Below, piece by piece: positions 25,492-33,280 of a DNA stretch of 33,280 nucleotides; position 1 is the first letter of the stretch; each line of letters opens with the position of its first letter. The translations under genes and the position numbers were made by a program. The notes beneath the pieces are model-generated. The model was not told the origin of the DNA, did not search any database, and saw only the letters and a list, made by a program, of their open reading frames with translations. This DNA comes from an uncultured Acidobacteriota bacterium (GTDB taxonomy: Bacteria; Acidobacteriota; Thermoanaerobaculia; Multivoradales; SZUA-115): NCBI GenBank assembly GCA_937867335.1, contig CALMKX010000172.1, positions 1 to 33,280 on the forward strand, written 5' to 3'.

Positions 25492-26312
25492 GGCGCGTCG
25501 CCCACCTCTCCGGGAAGTCGGCCGATGGTGTCCGTCGAGCCGGCCTCGGGAGCCATCCAGGCCAGCAACCGGGCGATCTGGCGAGAGTCCGAGAGTGACG
25601 GCACCGAGCCCCACCACCGTTTCGGCTCGTTGCCCATCTTGACCGTGCCGATATGGTTGGTCAGGTCAGCGTCGAGAGCCGGATCGCTCCAGGCGAACCC
25701 GAGCTTCAGGCGCAGCTGCTCGAGATCCTCGGGGTTGCCGGTCAGGAACAGCCAACCTGGCCCAACATCGTAGCGGCTGGCGTACTCGGCCAACACCTCC
25801 GGAGTGTCATTCTCCGGCTCCAGAGTCAGCGAGTAAAACCACACATCCTTGCCCATCCGATCACCCAACAAGTGTTGAACCTTCACGAGGTTCTGGGTGA
25901 TGCCGGGTCAACGCCCCTTGCACGAGGCATACATGAAATTGATCATGACGATCTTGCCCTTGAGCAGATCATCGTAGAACCGAACGTTCCTGCCCTGATG
26001 CGTCTTCAACACCACGTTGGGGAAACGGTCGGCGAAGGGGTTCGGCCCCCACTCTTCGACCGGTGGCACCACACCGACAGCTGCCGACTCGCTCCCTTCC
26101 AGGGAAGCCGCAGCAGGCTCCGTGGACGGGTGCATCTCGTGGCAGGGCATCGGCTCGGCAGCCGGGGCCGGTTCGCTGGCCACAGGGGCCGCCGTTACCG
26201 CCGCCTGAGCGCGAGACGGGCTCGCGCAGAAGGTGGCGGCAACGACGACCAGAGCGGCAATCGCGCCGGCGGCAGCCTTGTGGCTAAGGCTCTGCGACGC
26301 AGGCGACATCAT
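25488..26312 (-). CDS. SCO1/SenC-family copper/redox protein with in-frame UGA, candidate selenoprotein
   Basis: A 274-residue exported protein if UGA at 25910-25908 is read as selenocysteine; a standard reading gives two pieces (to 25908, and 25488 to about 25886). Signal peptide ~1-36. The SCO thioredoxin fold begins near FPNVVLKTHQGRNVRFYDDLLKGK and IVMINFMYAS. The copper motif, normally CxxxCP, reads C131-K-G-R-U135-P with Sec replacing the second Cys. The frame is preserved, and family sequence resumes at once: PGITQNLVKVQHLLGDRMGKDVWFYSLTLEPENDTPEVL, then the conserved His in LTNH220IG. SCO proteins carry copper to oxidases or reduce thiols. The ATG at 26312 has GGAGG nine bases upstream and lies inside the end of the oxidase gene (29-base overlap). 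A stem-loop follows the UGA. The alternative is a nonsense mutation or a sequencing error. Confidence 0.85.
25860..25901 (-). promoter_or_regulatory. SECIS-like stem-loop after the UGA of the SCO gene
   Basis: Six nt after the UGA, ATCACCCA pairs perfectly with TGGGTGAT. Inside it GAACC pairs with GGTTC, and a U-A pair closes the loop CGUGA, with G at loop position 2. A 9-nt bulge lies on the 3' side. The apical loop begins ~20 nt after the UGA, within the range known for bacterial SECIS elements (18 nt in E. coli fdhF). The 3' arm uses GTT, CAA, TTG, TTG, GGT and GAT codons, unusual among GC-ending neighbours, which suggests selection on the RNA. Confidence 0.65.
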
Positions 26313-29124
26313 GATCGACAACCTCCCAAAGAAGCATCATGGCGTGGTCCTCGTGCACCGTGTTGTGACAGTGCATGGGGTACTCGTTGAGCCAATCGCG
26401 CTGGCGGATCGTCAGCGTGATCGAGTCTCCGGGCCGCAGCAGAGCCACATCCTTGCGCATCGACTCGAAGTCCGGCGGTGCAGCACCATCTCGGACCTCG
26501 AACTGGTGCTCTTCCAGGTGAATATGAATCGGATGCTCCCAATCCCGTGACGCGTTGGTCAACGTCCAACGCTCGGCCGAGCCGCGCCGGGTCTGGAATC
26601 GAGGCAGGAAATCGAACAGCCTGCCGTTGATCGTCCAGCCGCCGTTCTTGTTGTCGAAGACGAAAGTCCGCTCGCAGCTGACCTCGTTGTTGGCGATCGT
26701 CGGCTTCTCGCGCATCGTCTCCGGGACGCGGCTGTTGTCCGGCACGGGCCCGCCAACCACCCTGAATTGCAGCACCTTCAGGGCATAGCTTGAAGTCATC
26801 GGAGCGAGAACGCCGCTTCGCCCCTTGCCGCTGGTCTGGTCCGCGATGTCCATCAGGTTGATGCGGTCGCCGTGATGGAACTGACTGAAGTCGATCACGA
26901 TGTCGAACCGCTCGGCGGGGCTGATGCTCACGCTGTCCACCGACACCGGATGCTCGAGCAGGTTGCCGTCGTTGCCCACCAGCACCATCTCAGTGGCCGG
27001 TGCGTCGCTGGCGCACTCGACGCCGTCGCTGCCCACGGGACAGGTCTTGAAGGTGTAGATCCGCGAGGGTCCGGTGTCCACCACCCGGAACCTGTACTTG
27101 CGGCGCAGCACCAGCATGTACGGCGTCACCGCACCGTTGACCACGATGTGCTCACCCAGGAAGCCGTCGAGGTTGAACGGGTCGAAGCTCAGCTTGTGAG
27201 TTACCGGGTCGAACCTCTTGTCTGAAACCGCCAGAGGCACGTCGAACGGCCCGCTCGGCAAGCGGAGGGCTGCCGGGTTGGGATCGTGTTCGTTGCCCGA
27301 GTCGAGCTCGTCGTAGATCAAGAAGCTGCCCACCAAGCCCTTGTAGGTGTTCTGCGACGTGAAATCCGGTCGGTGGTCGTGGTACCAGAGGTGACCCAGG
27401 GCTTCGCGCGGATCGCCTCCCGCAGGGTACATGGCGTAGTGGTGGTCCAGATAGCGGCCCCGGTCGTAGAACATCAACGGGCCGCCGTCGCTCTCGGGAG
27501 CCGAGTGGAAGTTGTGCAGGTGCGTGGTGATCTGCGGAATGCCGAAACCGTCGTTGCCCGGGAAGCCCGCGGGCAGGTTGTTGTGAATCCGCACCACGAT
27601 CGGCTTGCCATAGTGCTCGTGGAAGGTCGGGCCCGGGCTGTAGGTGCGCCCGTTGCGCGTTCCGTAGCCCCAGACGGTCGAGGGCTGCATCAGCTCCGGG
27701 TGGAACTGATGTTCGAACGAGCGTACGTACATCTCGTACTGCTTGACCGGCCGAAAGTCCGCGTACCGCTGAAGGGCACGGTCCGGAGGCCGGTTGGCAC
27801 CGGGCTCTCCAGGGTAGAGGTTGCACCCATCGGTGGGGTCGTTCGCCGGTGGATACTCCGCCTTGCAGTTGTCGTTGGGATCCACCGCAGGCACCAACTG
27901 GCGCACGCGAGCAACTTGGTCAGCGTCGGGCGGAAGCGGTAGGCGCTGGATGAACGGCGTGAGGTGGAGCTCGGGTACTTCGCACAGCTGCCCGGTTTCA
28001 CGCAGGCAGACAAAGTTCTGCAGGATGTCTTCGTCGACGGTAGGAACTGCGACTGCGTCTGCGCTCACTGACCCCGCACGGGGGTCGATGAGGATGGGTC
28101 AAACCACGAATGGAGGCCCGTCCAATGCCTCGTTCTGCGGAGTGGAAGGGTCATCGGGGCGTGCCGCATGGCCTGCGCCGTCCACCTGCCGGCGAGTGCG
28201 CACGTTGACGCAGATCTGGCCGCGCTCTCTCGACACCACGCCGGGAATGTCATTGCGCGGGTCCGGGTTGGGCAGGCCGTGCGCACCCGGAAGGGCGTTG
28301 TGCACCACCACTTGGCTGGCGCCCTGGCCGGCGATCATGTCCGGCCCGGCGACGTCCAAGATCTCCCGCACACGGCGGAAGATCGGCGTGCCATCGGTGT
28401 CGACGCCGTTGCGGGCGGCGAGCTTCGCCATCTCGTCCCGGCATTCCGCCGTGTTGACGTCCGGGCCGTCCCAGGTCACGAAGACGATACGCCACAGCTG
28501 CAGCGGGTTCTTGGTGAGGTAGCCGTTGCCGGTGTCGAAGATGTTGTCCTGGCGCCGGTTGCAGGGAGCCGGATCGAGCAGGTCGCCGGAAGCCGGGTTG
28601 CCGTTGCAGCCTGCCACGGTGTTCGCAGCCTGCTTCTGGCGCGGGAACAGGAAGACGAAGGAACGGTTGGTGAGGTCCTTGGTCTCCTGGTTGAGGAACG
28701 CGCTCTCGAAGAAGAAGGCCGGCGGATCCGGATAGAAGAGCAGCGACCCGGCCGCGTTGGTGCCCATGTTGTGGATGCGGATGCGGGTGTCATCGAGGAA
28801 GCGGCTGTCCGGTGCTACGCCAGTGCCCACGAAGGCGTCGCCCGGGCCACGGTAGAAGGCGCCGAAGCGGCTCGGGCCGGTGGCTCCATTCTCCTGGTTG
28901 CGCAGCTCCTGGCCGTTGATCCCATTGGCAGAGTAGAACGCGTCCGAGAATTGGAATCCCGGCCCACGACCCAACTCGCTGCCACTCTGGACAAAGTCCG
29001 CCTCACCAGGAGCGAAAGTATCACCGCCAATACTGTTTTGGGCCCACGCTGCCCCTACTGGCAACAAGGCCAGCAGGGCCAGCGCGAGAAGCCTTGTAGG
29101 CAAAGGCCCTCTCCATCGTCTCAT
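26284..29124 (-). CDS. Secreted multicopper oxidase with in-frame UGA, candidate selenoprotein
   Basis: A 946-residue protein if UGA at 28101-28099 (codon 342) is decoded as Sec. Standard reading gives an N-terminal piece (28099-29124) and an oxidase piece (26284 to a GTG at 28068). The N-terminal piece has GGAGG before ATG 29124 and a signal peptide (cleavage near AWA-Q, ~28). The oxidase piece has none, yet this enzyme class acts outside the cytoplasm. Frame is continuous: PPFVV-U-PILIDPRAG. Copper ligands follow: THLHNFH (~530), WYHDH (~579), HPIHIH, and the type 1 motif HCHNTVHEDHAM with Cys919. The substrate is unknown; the large size recalls metal-oxidising multicopper oxidases, which is only a guess. 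Residues ~29-400 match no family I can name. The SCO gene overlaps its 3' end by 29 bases. The alternative is two separate genes with a chance in-frame junction. Confidence 0.8.
28070..28086 (-). promoter_or_regulatory. SECIS-like stem-loop after the UGA of the multicopper oxidase gene
   Basis: GACCCC-CGUGC-GGGGUC is a perfect 6-bp stem with a 5-nt loop whose second base is G. The stem starts 12 nt after the UGA and the loop 18 nt after it. The loop begins CGUG, as in the element of the SCO gene, and both lie downstream of a UGA followed by a Pro codon. A rival explanation is a hairpin near a reinitiation site, since GTG at 28068 follows directly. Confidence 0.55.
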
Positions 29125-29312
29125 CGGGAAGCCTCCAGAAAAAGTCAACGGACCCTGAAGCGAGTCTCGCTGATCGCGGATGTTATGTGAGATTCTACAT
29201 CAGCTTCCCTTCTACTGCTCCTCGCTCCGGACACGCAGGGCCTGGCGCCTTGCTCGCCGAGCCTTGACTCCCTCGCCTGGAGCCACCCCTAGAGGGTCGA
29301 GGGCAGCGACCG

Positions 29313-29331
29313 CAGGGGCTCGCTCCCCCTG
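29313..29331 (-). terminator. Weak hairpin after the HZS-alpha-like gene
   Basis: CAGGGG pairs with CCCCTG around a 7-base loop, eight bases past the stop of the upstream gene. There is no T-run. It may limit read-through into the oxidase operon. The rest of the gap 29125-29338 shows only the oxidase ribosome site and some AT-richer sequence near 29180-29200. Confidence 0.3.
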
Positions 29332-29338
29332 AGATCCT

Positions 29339-31639
29339 CTACGGCCCGACCACCCAGCCGGCCAGGTCGCCGGACTCGAAGCCGTCCGAGAAGATCGCCC
29401 CGGTCTGCGCCTTCCAATGCTGGAGGAGCTGCTGCAGCGCCTGCGGCGCGTTGGTGGCCGCGGGGCCTCCTGCCTGGTTGGTGCTGTTCACGCCGTGGCA
29501 GCCGTCGCAGGCCCGGAGCTCCCCGGGCTGGAAGCCGAGCCAGTAGCGCTCCCGCACCACCGGCGTGCCCGTGGGGCTCACCAGCTGCCAGGAGAGGGCC
29601 CGGCGGGCCGGCACGAAGGCCGCCACCGAACCATCCAGCGCCACGGCCGTGCTTCCCGCCGGGCCGCCCGGGTCCGGCGGATTCGCCCCCAGCGCCGCTG
29701 CGTCGTGCAACACCTGCGCGAGCACCCGCCGGCCCGGCCGCGGGTTCACGGTGCCGCCCAGGCCCCGGATCTGATCCCCCTGGAACAGCTGCAGATGGCC
29801 GATCGCGTAGATCGTGCCGCCTGCTCCCAGCGTCTGCACGCCGCCCGGCACTTTCAGGTTGAACGGTTGCTGGCGGTCCGCGTGGTCCCGGAACGTGCCG
29901 TTGCGCACCGAGAGCAGGGCCAGCCCTCGGCTCGCGAGGTCCTTCGAGAGCGTCCGCGGCGCCACGCCCTGGGCCAAGAACACTCCCGCCTCCTGCGCCG
30001 GCAGCGCGGGCTTGGGCTGCGGCGGCACCGGTCGCGCTCGCACCTCCACCGGGTCGAGCTCCCACATCTCGCCGCTGTAGCTCACCAGCACGTCTGGATC
30101 CCAGTAGGAGAGAGTCTTGTTGATCCCGGCCGTCAGCGCCGTGCCGGCGCGCAGGTAGCCGTCCGGCCCGTTGGTCAAGAGCTTCAGGCGGAAGCGGTAG
30201 TTCGGCTGCGGGTTCGACCGCGAGCCCAAGTTGCGCACGCCGTGCGTTTCGGTGGTGTGCGCCACCACCACCCGCCCGTCCGCCAGCGGCAGCGGCTCGC
30301 GGTAGTGGCCGGTGTGCTCCGGCGGCGGGTTCTGGCCGTCCGGCACCGTGGTACCGGTGGCCGGATGGGTGAGGTAGGAAACCGAGATCTGGTCCGCCGA
30401 GAGGCCCGGCGGCGCTGCGAGCGCCACCACCTGGCCGGAAGCGTGGCTGGTGAACTCCGGCGCCTCGATCCCCAGGTAGGTGCCCGCGGCCAGCACGTCC
30501 TCGCGGATCTGCAGCAGGTTCTCGAGCTCGTTCGGGTTGTGGCGGCCCGAGGTCTCGGCGATGAACTCGCTCAGGTTGCCGTCGTCGTTGAGCGCGCGGT
30601 TGAAGTAGCCGTGGAGCTCGTGGCGGCCGATGTGGTTCAGCGTCTCCTCCCCCGTGCCGTCCTGCGAGATCTGCCAGGGGAAGAAGTGGTTGAAGGTGTG
30701 CCCCTCGAGGTTGGTGCCGGCGAGCAAGTCCTGCCGCGCCGGCCGCGGCTCCGGGTAGACCTCGTCGCGCACGGGCAGGGCTGCGGCCCCGGCCGCTTCG
30801 CTGGCGTAGTTGAAGGTGCCGTAGGTATCCCCCGAGAGCACGTCGGTGTCCGCCTGCTGGTCCCGCTGGAGGTGATCCCAGCGGGTGAAGATCACCCGGC
30901 CGTAGCGGTCGAGCGTGGGGTGAAAGAGCCCCGAAGGCGAATGCTCCAGCAGCTTGAGCTCACCGGTGGCAGGGTTCAGGCTCCACAGGCCGGTGTTGGT
31001 GGCGGTGGACTCGTACTCGTCCAGCTGCGGGTAGAGATGGGCCTCGCCGGAGCGGGGGCGGTCCGACACGAACAGGATGCGCCCGTCCGAGGCGTAGATC
31101 GGCATCACGTTGTTGGCGTTGCCGGGCTGGTGCGCCACCTTGGTGATGGCCGCCGTCTGCCCGCTGCCGAGGCCGGTCACTTCGTAGAGCTGCCAGAAGT
31201 AGGTGCCGGTCTGGAACTGCTGGGTGGGCGCTCCCACCACCATGCTGAACACCGCCTTGGTGCCGGAGAAGTCCACCGAGGGGTTGCGCACGGCGATCGC
31301 CCCGGAGCCCTGGAAGCCGGTGGTGCCGTAGCCGGCCTCCTGGGTGAGGTTGCGCAGCGTGCCGTTGGGGTAGCGCAGATAGAGATCCCCGCCCCGGGCG
31401 GCTTCCACCAACCCGCCCCCCTGGTTGGCGAACACCGAGCCGATGGTGGCGAAGTCGTACGGCACCGGCGTCTGGGTAACGAAGAGGATGGGGTTCGGCA
31501 GGGCGCCACCGCCGTCGGCAGCCCGAGCGGCCACCGGGCCGGTCGGCGGTGCGCCGGCGACTCCTTCCGTGCAGAAGACTGTGGGTGTGAGGATCAGTAG
31601 GCTGAGAAAGATCCCGGCAAGTCGACTCGAAGCAAGCAT
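29339..31639 (-). CDS. Secreted hydrazine-synthase-alpha-like / PD40 protein with one CxxCH heme motif
   Basis: A 766-residue exported protein. The ATG at 31639 has GGAGGGG upstream and gives a signal peptide (LAGIFLSLLILTPTVFC). Residues ~35-330 are PD40-like propeller sequence with the segment RILFVSDRPRSGEAHLYPQLDEYESTATNTGLWSLNPATGE, characteristic of proteins annotated as hydrazine synthase alpha subunit-like. Near the end is one heme-c motif, C711-DGC-H715. The C-terminus IFSDGFESGDLAGWVV resembles a tail common on secreted proteins of this lineage. True hydrazine synthase alpha has more heme sites and two partner subunits, none of which are here, so hydrazine formation is not supported. 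A cytochrome c-like role is likely. It lies upstream of the oxidase-SCO genes on the same strand, 214 bases away, and may share their redox function. Confidence 0.78.
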   Translation of the reverse strand: MLASSRLAGIFLSLLILTPTVFCTEGVAGAPPTGPVAARAADGGGALPNPILFVTQTPVPYDFATIGSVFANQGGGLVEAARGGDLYLRYPNGTLRNLTQEAGYGTTGFQGSGAIAVRNPSVDFSGTKAVFSMVVGAPTQQFQTGTYFWQLYEVTGLGSGQTAAITKVAHQPGNANNVMPIYASDGRILFVSDRPRSGEAHLYPQLDEYESTATNTGLWSLNPATGELKLLEHSPSGLFHPTLDRYGRVIFTRWDHLQRDQQADTDVLSGDTYGTFNYASEAAGAAALPVRDEVYPEPRPARQDLLAGTNLEGHTFNHFFPWQISQDGTGEETLNHIGRHELHGYFNRALNDDGNLSEFIAETSGRHNPNELENLLQIREDVLAAGTYLGIEAPEFTSHASGQVVALAAPPGLSADQISVSYLTHPATGTTVPDGQNPPPEHTGHYREPLPLADGRVVVAHTTETHGVRNLGSRSNPQPNYRFRLKLLTNGPDGYLRAGTALTAGINKTLSYWDPDVLVSYSGEMWELDPVEVRARPVPPQPKPALPAQEAGVFLAQGVAPRTLSKDLASRGLALLSVRNGTFRDHADRQQPFNLKVPGGVQTLGAGGTIYAIGHLQLFQGDQIRGLGGTVNPRPGRRVLAQVLHDAAALGANPPDPGGPAGSTAVALDGSVAAFVPARRALSWQLVSPTGTPVVRERYWLGFQPGELRACDGCHGVNSTNQAGGPAATNAPQALQQLLQHWKAQTGAIFSDGFESGDLAGWVVGP

Positions 31640-31753
31640 TCGCAACCCCTCCAGGAAATTGTCACTCGGCAATAGCTTAGCAGTCGCGCCGGCAGGTCGG
31701 AGCCCTGATAGTCTCCGCCCTCGAGGTCAGGGGACTACCCAAGGAGACTGCAG

Positions 31754-32257
31754 ATGTCCATGAGTCAAATGCTTCTTCCCGAGATCGACCATGAAACGGC
31801 CAAGACCCGCAAATTCCTCGAGCGCCTGCCCGAGGACAAACTCGGCTGGCAGCCGCACGCGAAATCGATGACCCTCGGCAAGCTCGCCACCCACATCGCC
31901 GAGATGTACGGCTGGGGCGCCGATACCATGGGCACTCCGGAGTTCGATATCGCGCCGGTCGGAGGCGAGGCCTACAAGTCGCCCAACTTCACCCAGCGCG
32001 CCGAAGTGGTGGCGATGTTCGAAGACAACGCCAAGCGCTTCCGCGAAGCTGTCGAGGGCGCCAGCGACGCCGCCTGGGGCGAGACCTGGGCCCTCAAGGC
32101 CGGGGGCCAGACGCTCTTCGCCATGCCGCGGGCGGCGGTGATCCGCGACATGATCCTGAACCACATCGTCCACCACCGCGCCCAGCTGGGCCTGTACTTC
32201 CGCCTGAACGACGTCGCCGTGCCGGCCGCCTACGGCCCCTCGGCCGACGAGCAGTAG
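31754..32257 (+). CDS. DinB-like (YfiT/DinB superfamily) protein
   Basis: A 167-residue four-helix-bundle protein. The three His of the DinB metal site are visible: H47 in ATHIAEMYGW, and two in NHIVHHRAQLG near 133-137. The AEMYGW and LNHIVHHRAQL segments are family-typical. Some DinB-like proteins are metal-dependent thiol transferases, for example using bacillithiol or mycothiol; the substrate here is unknown. AAGGAG lies seven bases before the ATG, and TAGTCT at 31709-31714 may be its -10. It diverges from the HZS-alpha-like gene. Confidence 0.85.
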   Translation: MSMSQMLLPEIDHETAKTRKFLERLPEDKLGWQPHAKSMTLGKLATHIAEMYGWGADTMGTPEFDIAPVGGEAYKSPNFTQRAEVVAMFEDNAKRFREAVEGASDAAWGETWALKAGGQTLFAMPRAAVIRDMILNHIVHHRAQLGLYFRLNDVAVPAAYGPSADEQ

Positions 32258-32319
32258 CCCTGCCCTGCCGCGGGGCGCGCGACACCGCGCCCCGCGCGCC
32301 CTCTCTCGGCCTTCCCTGT

Positions 32320-32325
32320 TAGCAT
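32320..32325 (+). promoter_or_regulatory. -10-like box (TAGCAT) implying a leaderless dnaC-like mRNA
   Basis: TAGCAT ends exactly seven bases before the ATG at 32333, the same spacing as TACACT before the kinase gene, and there is no Shine-Dalgarno sequence. Both facts suggest a leaderless transcript. Confidence 0.35.
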
Positions 32326-32332
32326 CCTCGGT

Positions 32333-33184
32333 ATGACGGAAGATCTCGCCGGCGCGGCGACCGAAGCCTGTCCGCTCTGCGGCGGCCGGGGCTGGCGGGT
32401 CCAGGCCGACGGCGGAGCCGGCACCGCCACTCCCTGCGACTGCCGCTCCGCCCTCTTGCGAGCCCAGCTCCATGCCACGAGCGGGATCCCGGCGAGCTAC
32501 CGCGGCTGCACCTTCGAGGGCTTCAAGACCGACCACTACTCGCCGGCGGCGAAGAGCCAGCTCGAACGGGCCCTCGCCGAGAGCCGGCTCTATGTCAACA
32601 ACTTCCAGAACAGCGACGGCAGCTTCGCCACAAGCGGCTTGATCTTCGTGGGGCCCACCGGCAGCGGCAAGACCCACCTCGCCTCCGCCCTCACCCGCGA
32701 GCTCGTCGATCGCTACCGGCGGCGGGCCCGCTTCGTGGAATTCACCCAGCTGGTGTACCAGATCCAGTCCACCTTCGGCGCGGCGGCCAGCCGCTCGATG
32801 AGCGAGGTGCTCGACCCGGTGATCGAAGCCGAGCTCCTGGTGATCGACGAGCTCGGCGCGCAGAAGCCCACGCCCTGGGTGCAGAACCTGCTCTACTTGA
32901 TCATCAACTCGCGCTACACCGAGCGCCGCCCCACCCTCTACACCACCAACTTCCGCCTCGAGCCTCTGGCCGGAGCGCCGCGGCGACGCAAGGACGGCAG
33001 CGACCGCAGCGTCACCGAGCCCGAGGAGGACCACAGCGAGTTCCGGGACCTCGACTACCTCGGCCACCGCCTGCCCGCGAACTTGATCAGCCGCCTGTTC
33101 GAGACCACCAAGCCGATCCTGCTCGACGCCGTGACCGACTACCGCCGCGAAGTGAAGAGCGCCGGCCTCAGGCCGCGACGATGA
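32333..33184 (+). CDS. DnaC/IstB-like AAA+ ATPase with N-terminal zinc ribbon
   Basis: A 283-residue ATPase of the DnaC/DnaI/IstB family. The N-terminus has CPLCGGRGW and CDC, a zinc-binding cluster as in DnaI-type helicase loaders. Walker A is GPTGSGKTH (~105-113) and Walker B is LLVIDELG (~167-174). Sensor-1 follows as YTTNF, and an arginine-rich segment with LISRLFE closes the core. It is most likely a replicative helicase loader or primosomal protein. The IstB alternative is disfavoured because no IstA transposase gene is next to it. The following lipoprotein gene overlaps by four bases (ATGA). Confidence 0.85.
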   Translation: MTEDLAGAATEACPLCGGRGWRVQADGGAGTATPCDCRSALLRAQLHATSGIPASYRGCTFEGFKTDHYSPAAKSQLERALAESRLYVNNFQNSDGSFATSGLIFVGPTGSGKTHLASALTRELVDRYRRRARFVEFTQLVYQIQSTFGAAASRSMSEVLDPVIEAELLVIDELGAQKPTPWVQNLLYLIINSRYTERRPTLYTTNFRLEPLAGAPRRRKDGSDRSVTEPEEDHSEFRDLDYLGHRLPANLISRLFETTKPILLDAVTDYRREVKSAGLRPRR

Positions 33185-33280
33185 AGCGCTCCTGGCTCGC
33201 CGCCGTGGCCTTGGCCGGCCTGGCGGCTTCCTGCATCAGCGCACCCCGGCCGCCGGCGGCGGTCCCTCCCCGCCCGCTGC
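33181..33280 (+). CDS. Start of a lipoprotein gene, 3' end outside window
   Basis: ATG at 33181 overlaps the stop of the ATPase gene (ATGA). The first residues, MKRSWLAAVALAGLAASC, form a textbook lipoprotein signal with lipobox AASC, followed by a Pro/Ala-rich start. Only ~33 residues are in the window, so the function cannot be judged. Confidence 0.7.
   Translation, partial: MKRSWLAAVALAGLAASCISAPRPPAAVPPRPL

Noticed and set aside
25488-26312. Frameshift or indel as the cause of the interrupted SCO gene
   Set aside because: Both halves are in the same frame with no missing residue; only one codon is affected, so a point change or recoding is the only option.
25488-29124. Genome-wide reassignment of UGA as a sense codon
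   Set aside because: UGA ends several clear genes in this window, including ATGA and GTGA overlaps at 6326-6328, 8344-8346, 25488-25490 and 33182-33184.
29339-31639. Anammox hydrazine synthesis locus
   Set aside because: Only one heme motif and no beta/gamma subunit or hydrazine dehydrogenase genes are visible.
32333-33184. IstB helper of an IS21-type element
   Set aside because: No IstA transposase or terminal repeats are present, and the N-terminal zinc cluster fits a helicase loader better.

Overview
The window is GC-rich, densely packed bacterial chromosome. The gene order and protein style suggest Acidobacteriota, probably a Thermoanaerobaculia-like lineage. This is an inference from the twin C-terminal secreted-protein modules at 776-2833, the DGFESGD tail of the protein at 29339-31639, and the many secreted propeller and TPR proteins. 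No CRISPR, insertion sequence, rRNA or tRNA was seen.

Layout. (a) 1-7572, plus strand: the end of a PaaN-like aldehyde dehydrogenase, a secreted repeat-domain protein, a GAF-GAF-GGDEF diguanylate cyclase, a membrane Ser/Thr kinase-like protein with a degraded active site, and a secreted helical protein overlapping the kinase. (b) 7562-14943, minus strand: a housekeeping run rpmI-rplT-pheS-pheT-zapB-like-zapA-[6S RNA]-rny-ymdB. The zapA-rny gap holds a good 6S RNA candidate. (c) 15057-16090: a compact DUF4065 (Panacea-type) antitoxin-like gene overlapping an unknown partner gene, preceded by a dyad. (d) 16275-20714: 3-hydroxyacyl-CoA dehydrogenase, a zinc-ribbon/TPR protein and prolyl-tRNA synthetase. 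(e) 20721-24874: a Cys-rich secreted peptide, a D-aminoacylase-like lipoprotein lacking the usual metal ligands, and a propeller-thioredoxin fusion, bounded by two strong bidirectional hairpin terminators. (f) 24883-31639, minus strand: a secreted hydrazine-synthase-alpha-like protein with one CxxCH, then a multicopper oxidase, a SCO-family copper/redox protein and a small secreted protein. (g) 31754 to the end: a DinB-like protein, a DnaC-like ATPase and the start of a lipoprotein.

The most striking content is in (f). Both the multicopper oxidase and the overlapping SCO gene are interrupted by one in-frame UGA, with the frame preserved on both sides. In SCO the UGA sits exactly at the second Cys of the Cx3C copper motif (C-K-G-R-UGA-P). 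In the oxidase it joins a signal-peptide-bearing N-terminal part to a signal-less part that carries all the copper ligands. Each UGA is followed 18-20 nt later by the apical loop of a perfect stem-loop whose loop begins C-G-U-G, which resembles bacterial SECIS elements. I propose a two-selenoprotein copper oxidase/chaperone operon. Conventional annotation would split each gene in two. UGA is used as an ordinary stop elsewhere in the window, so this is not genome-wide recoding.
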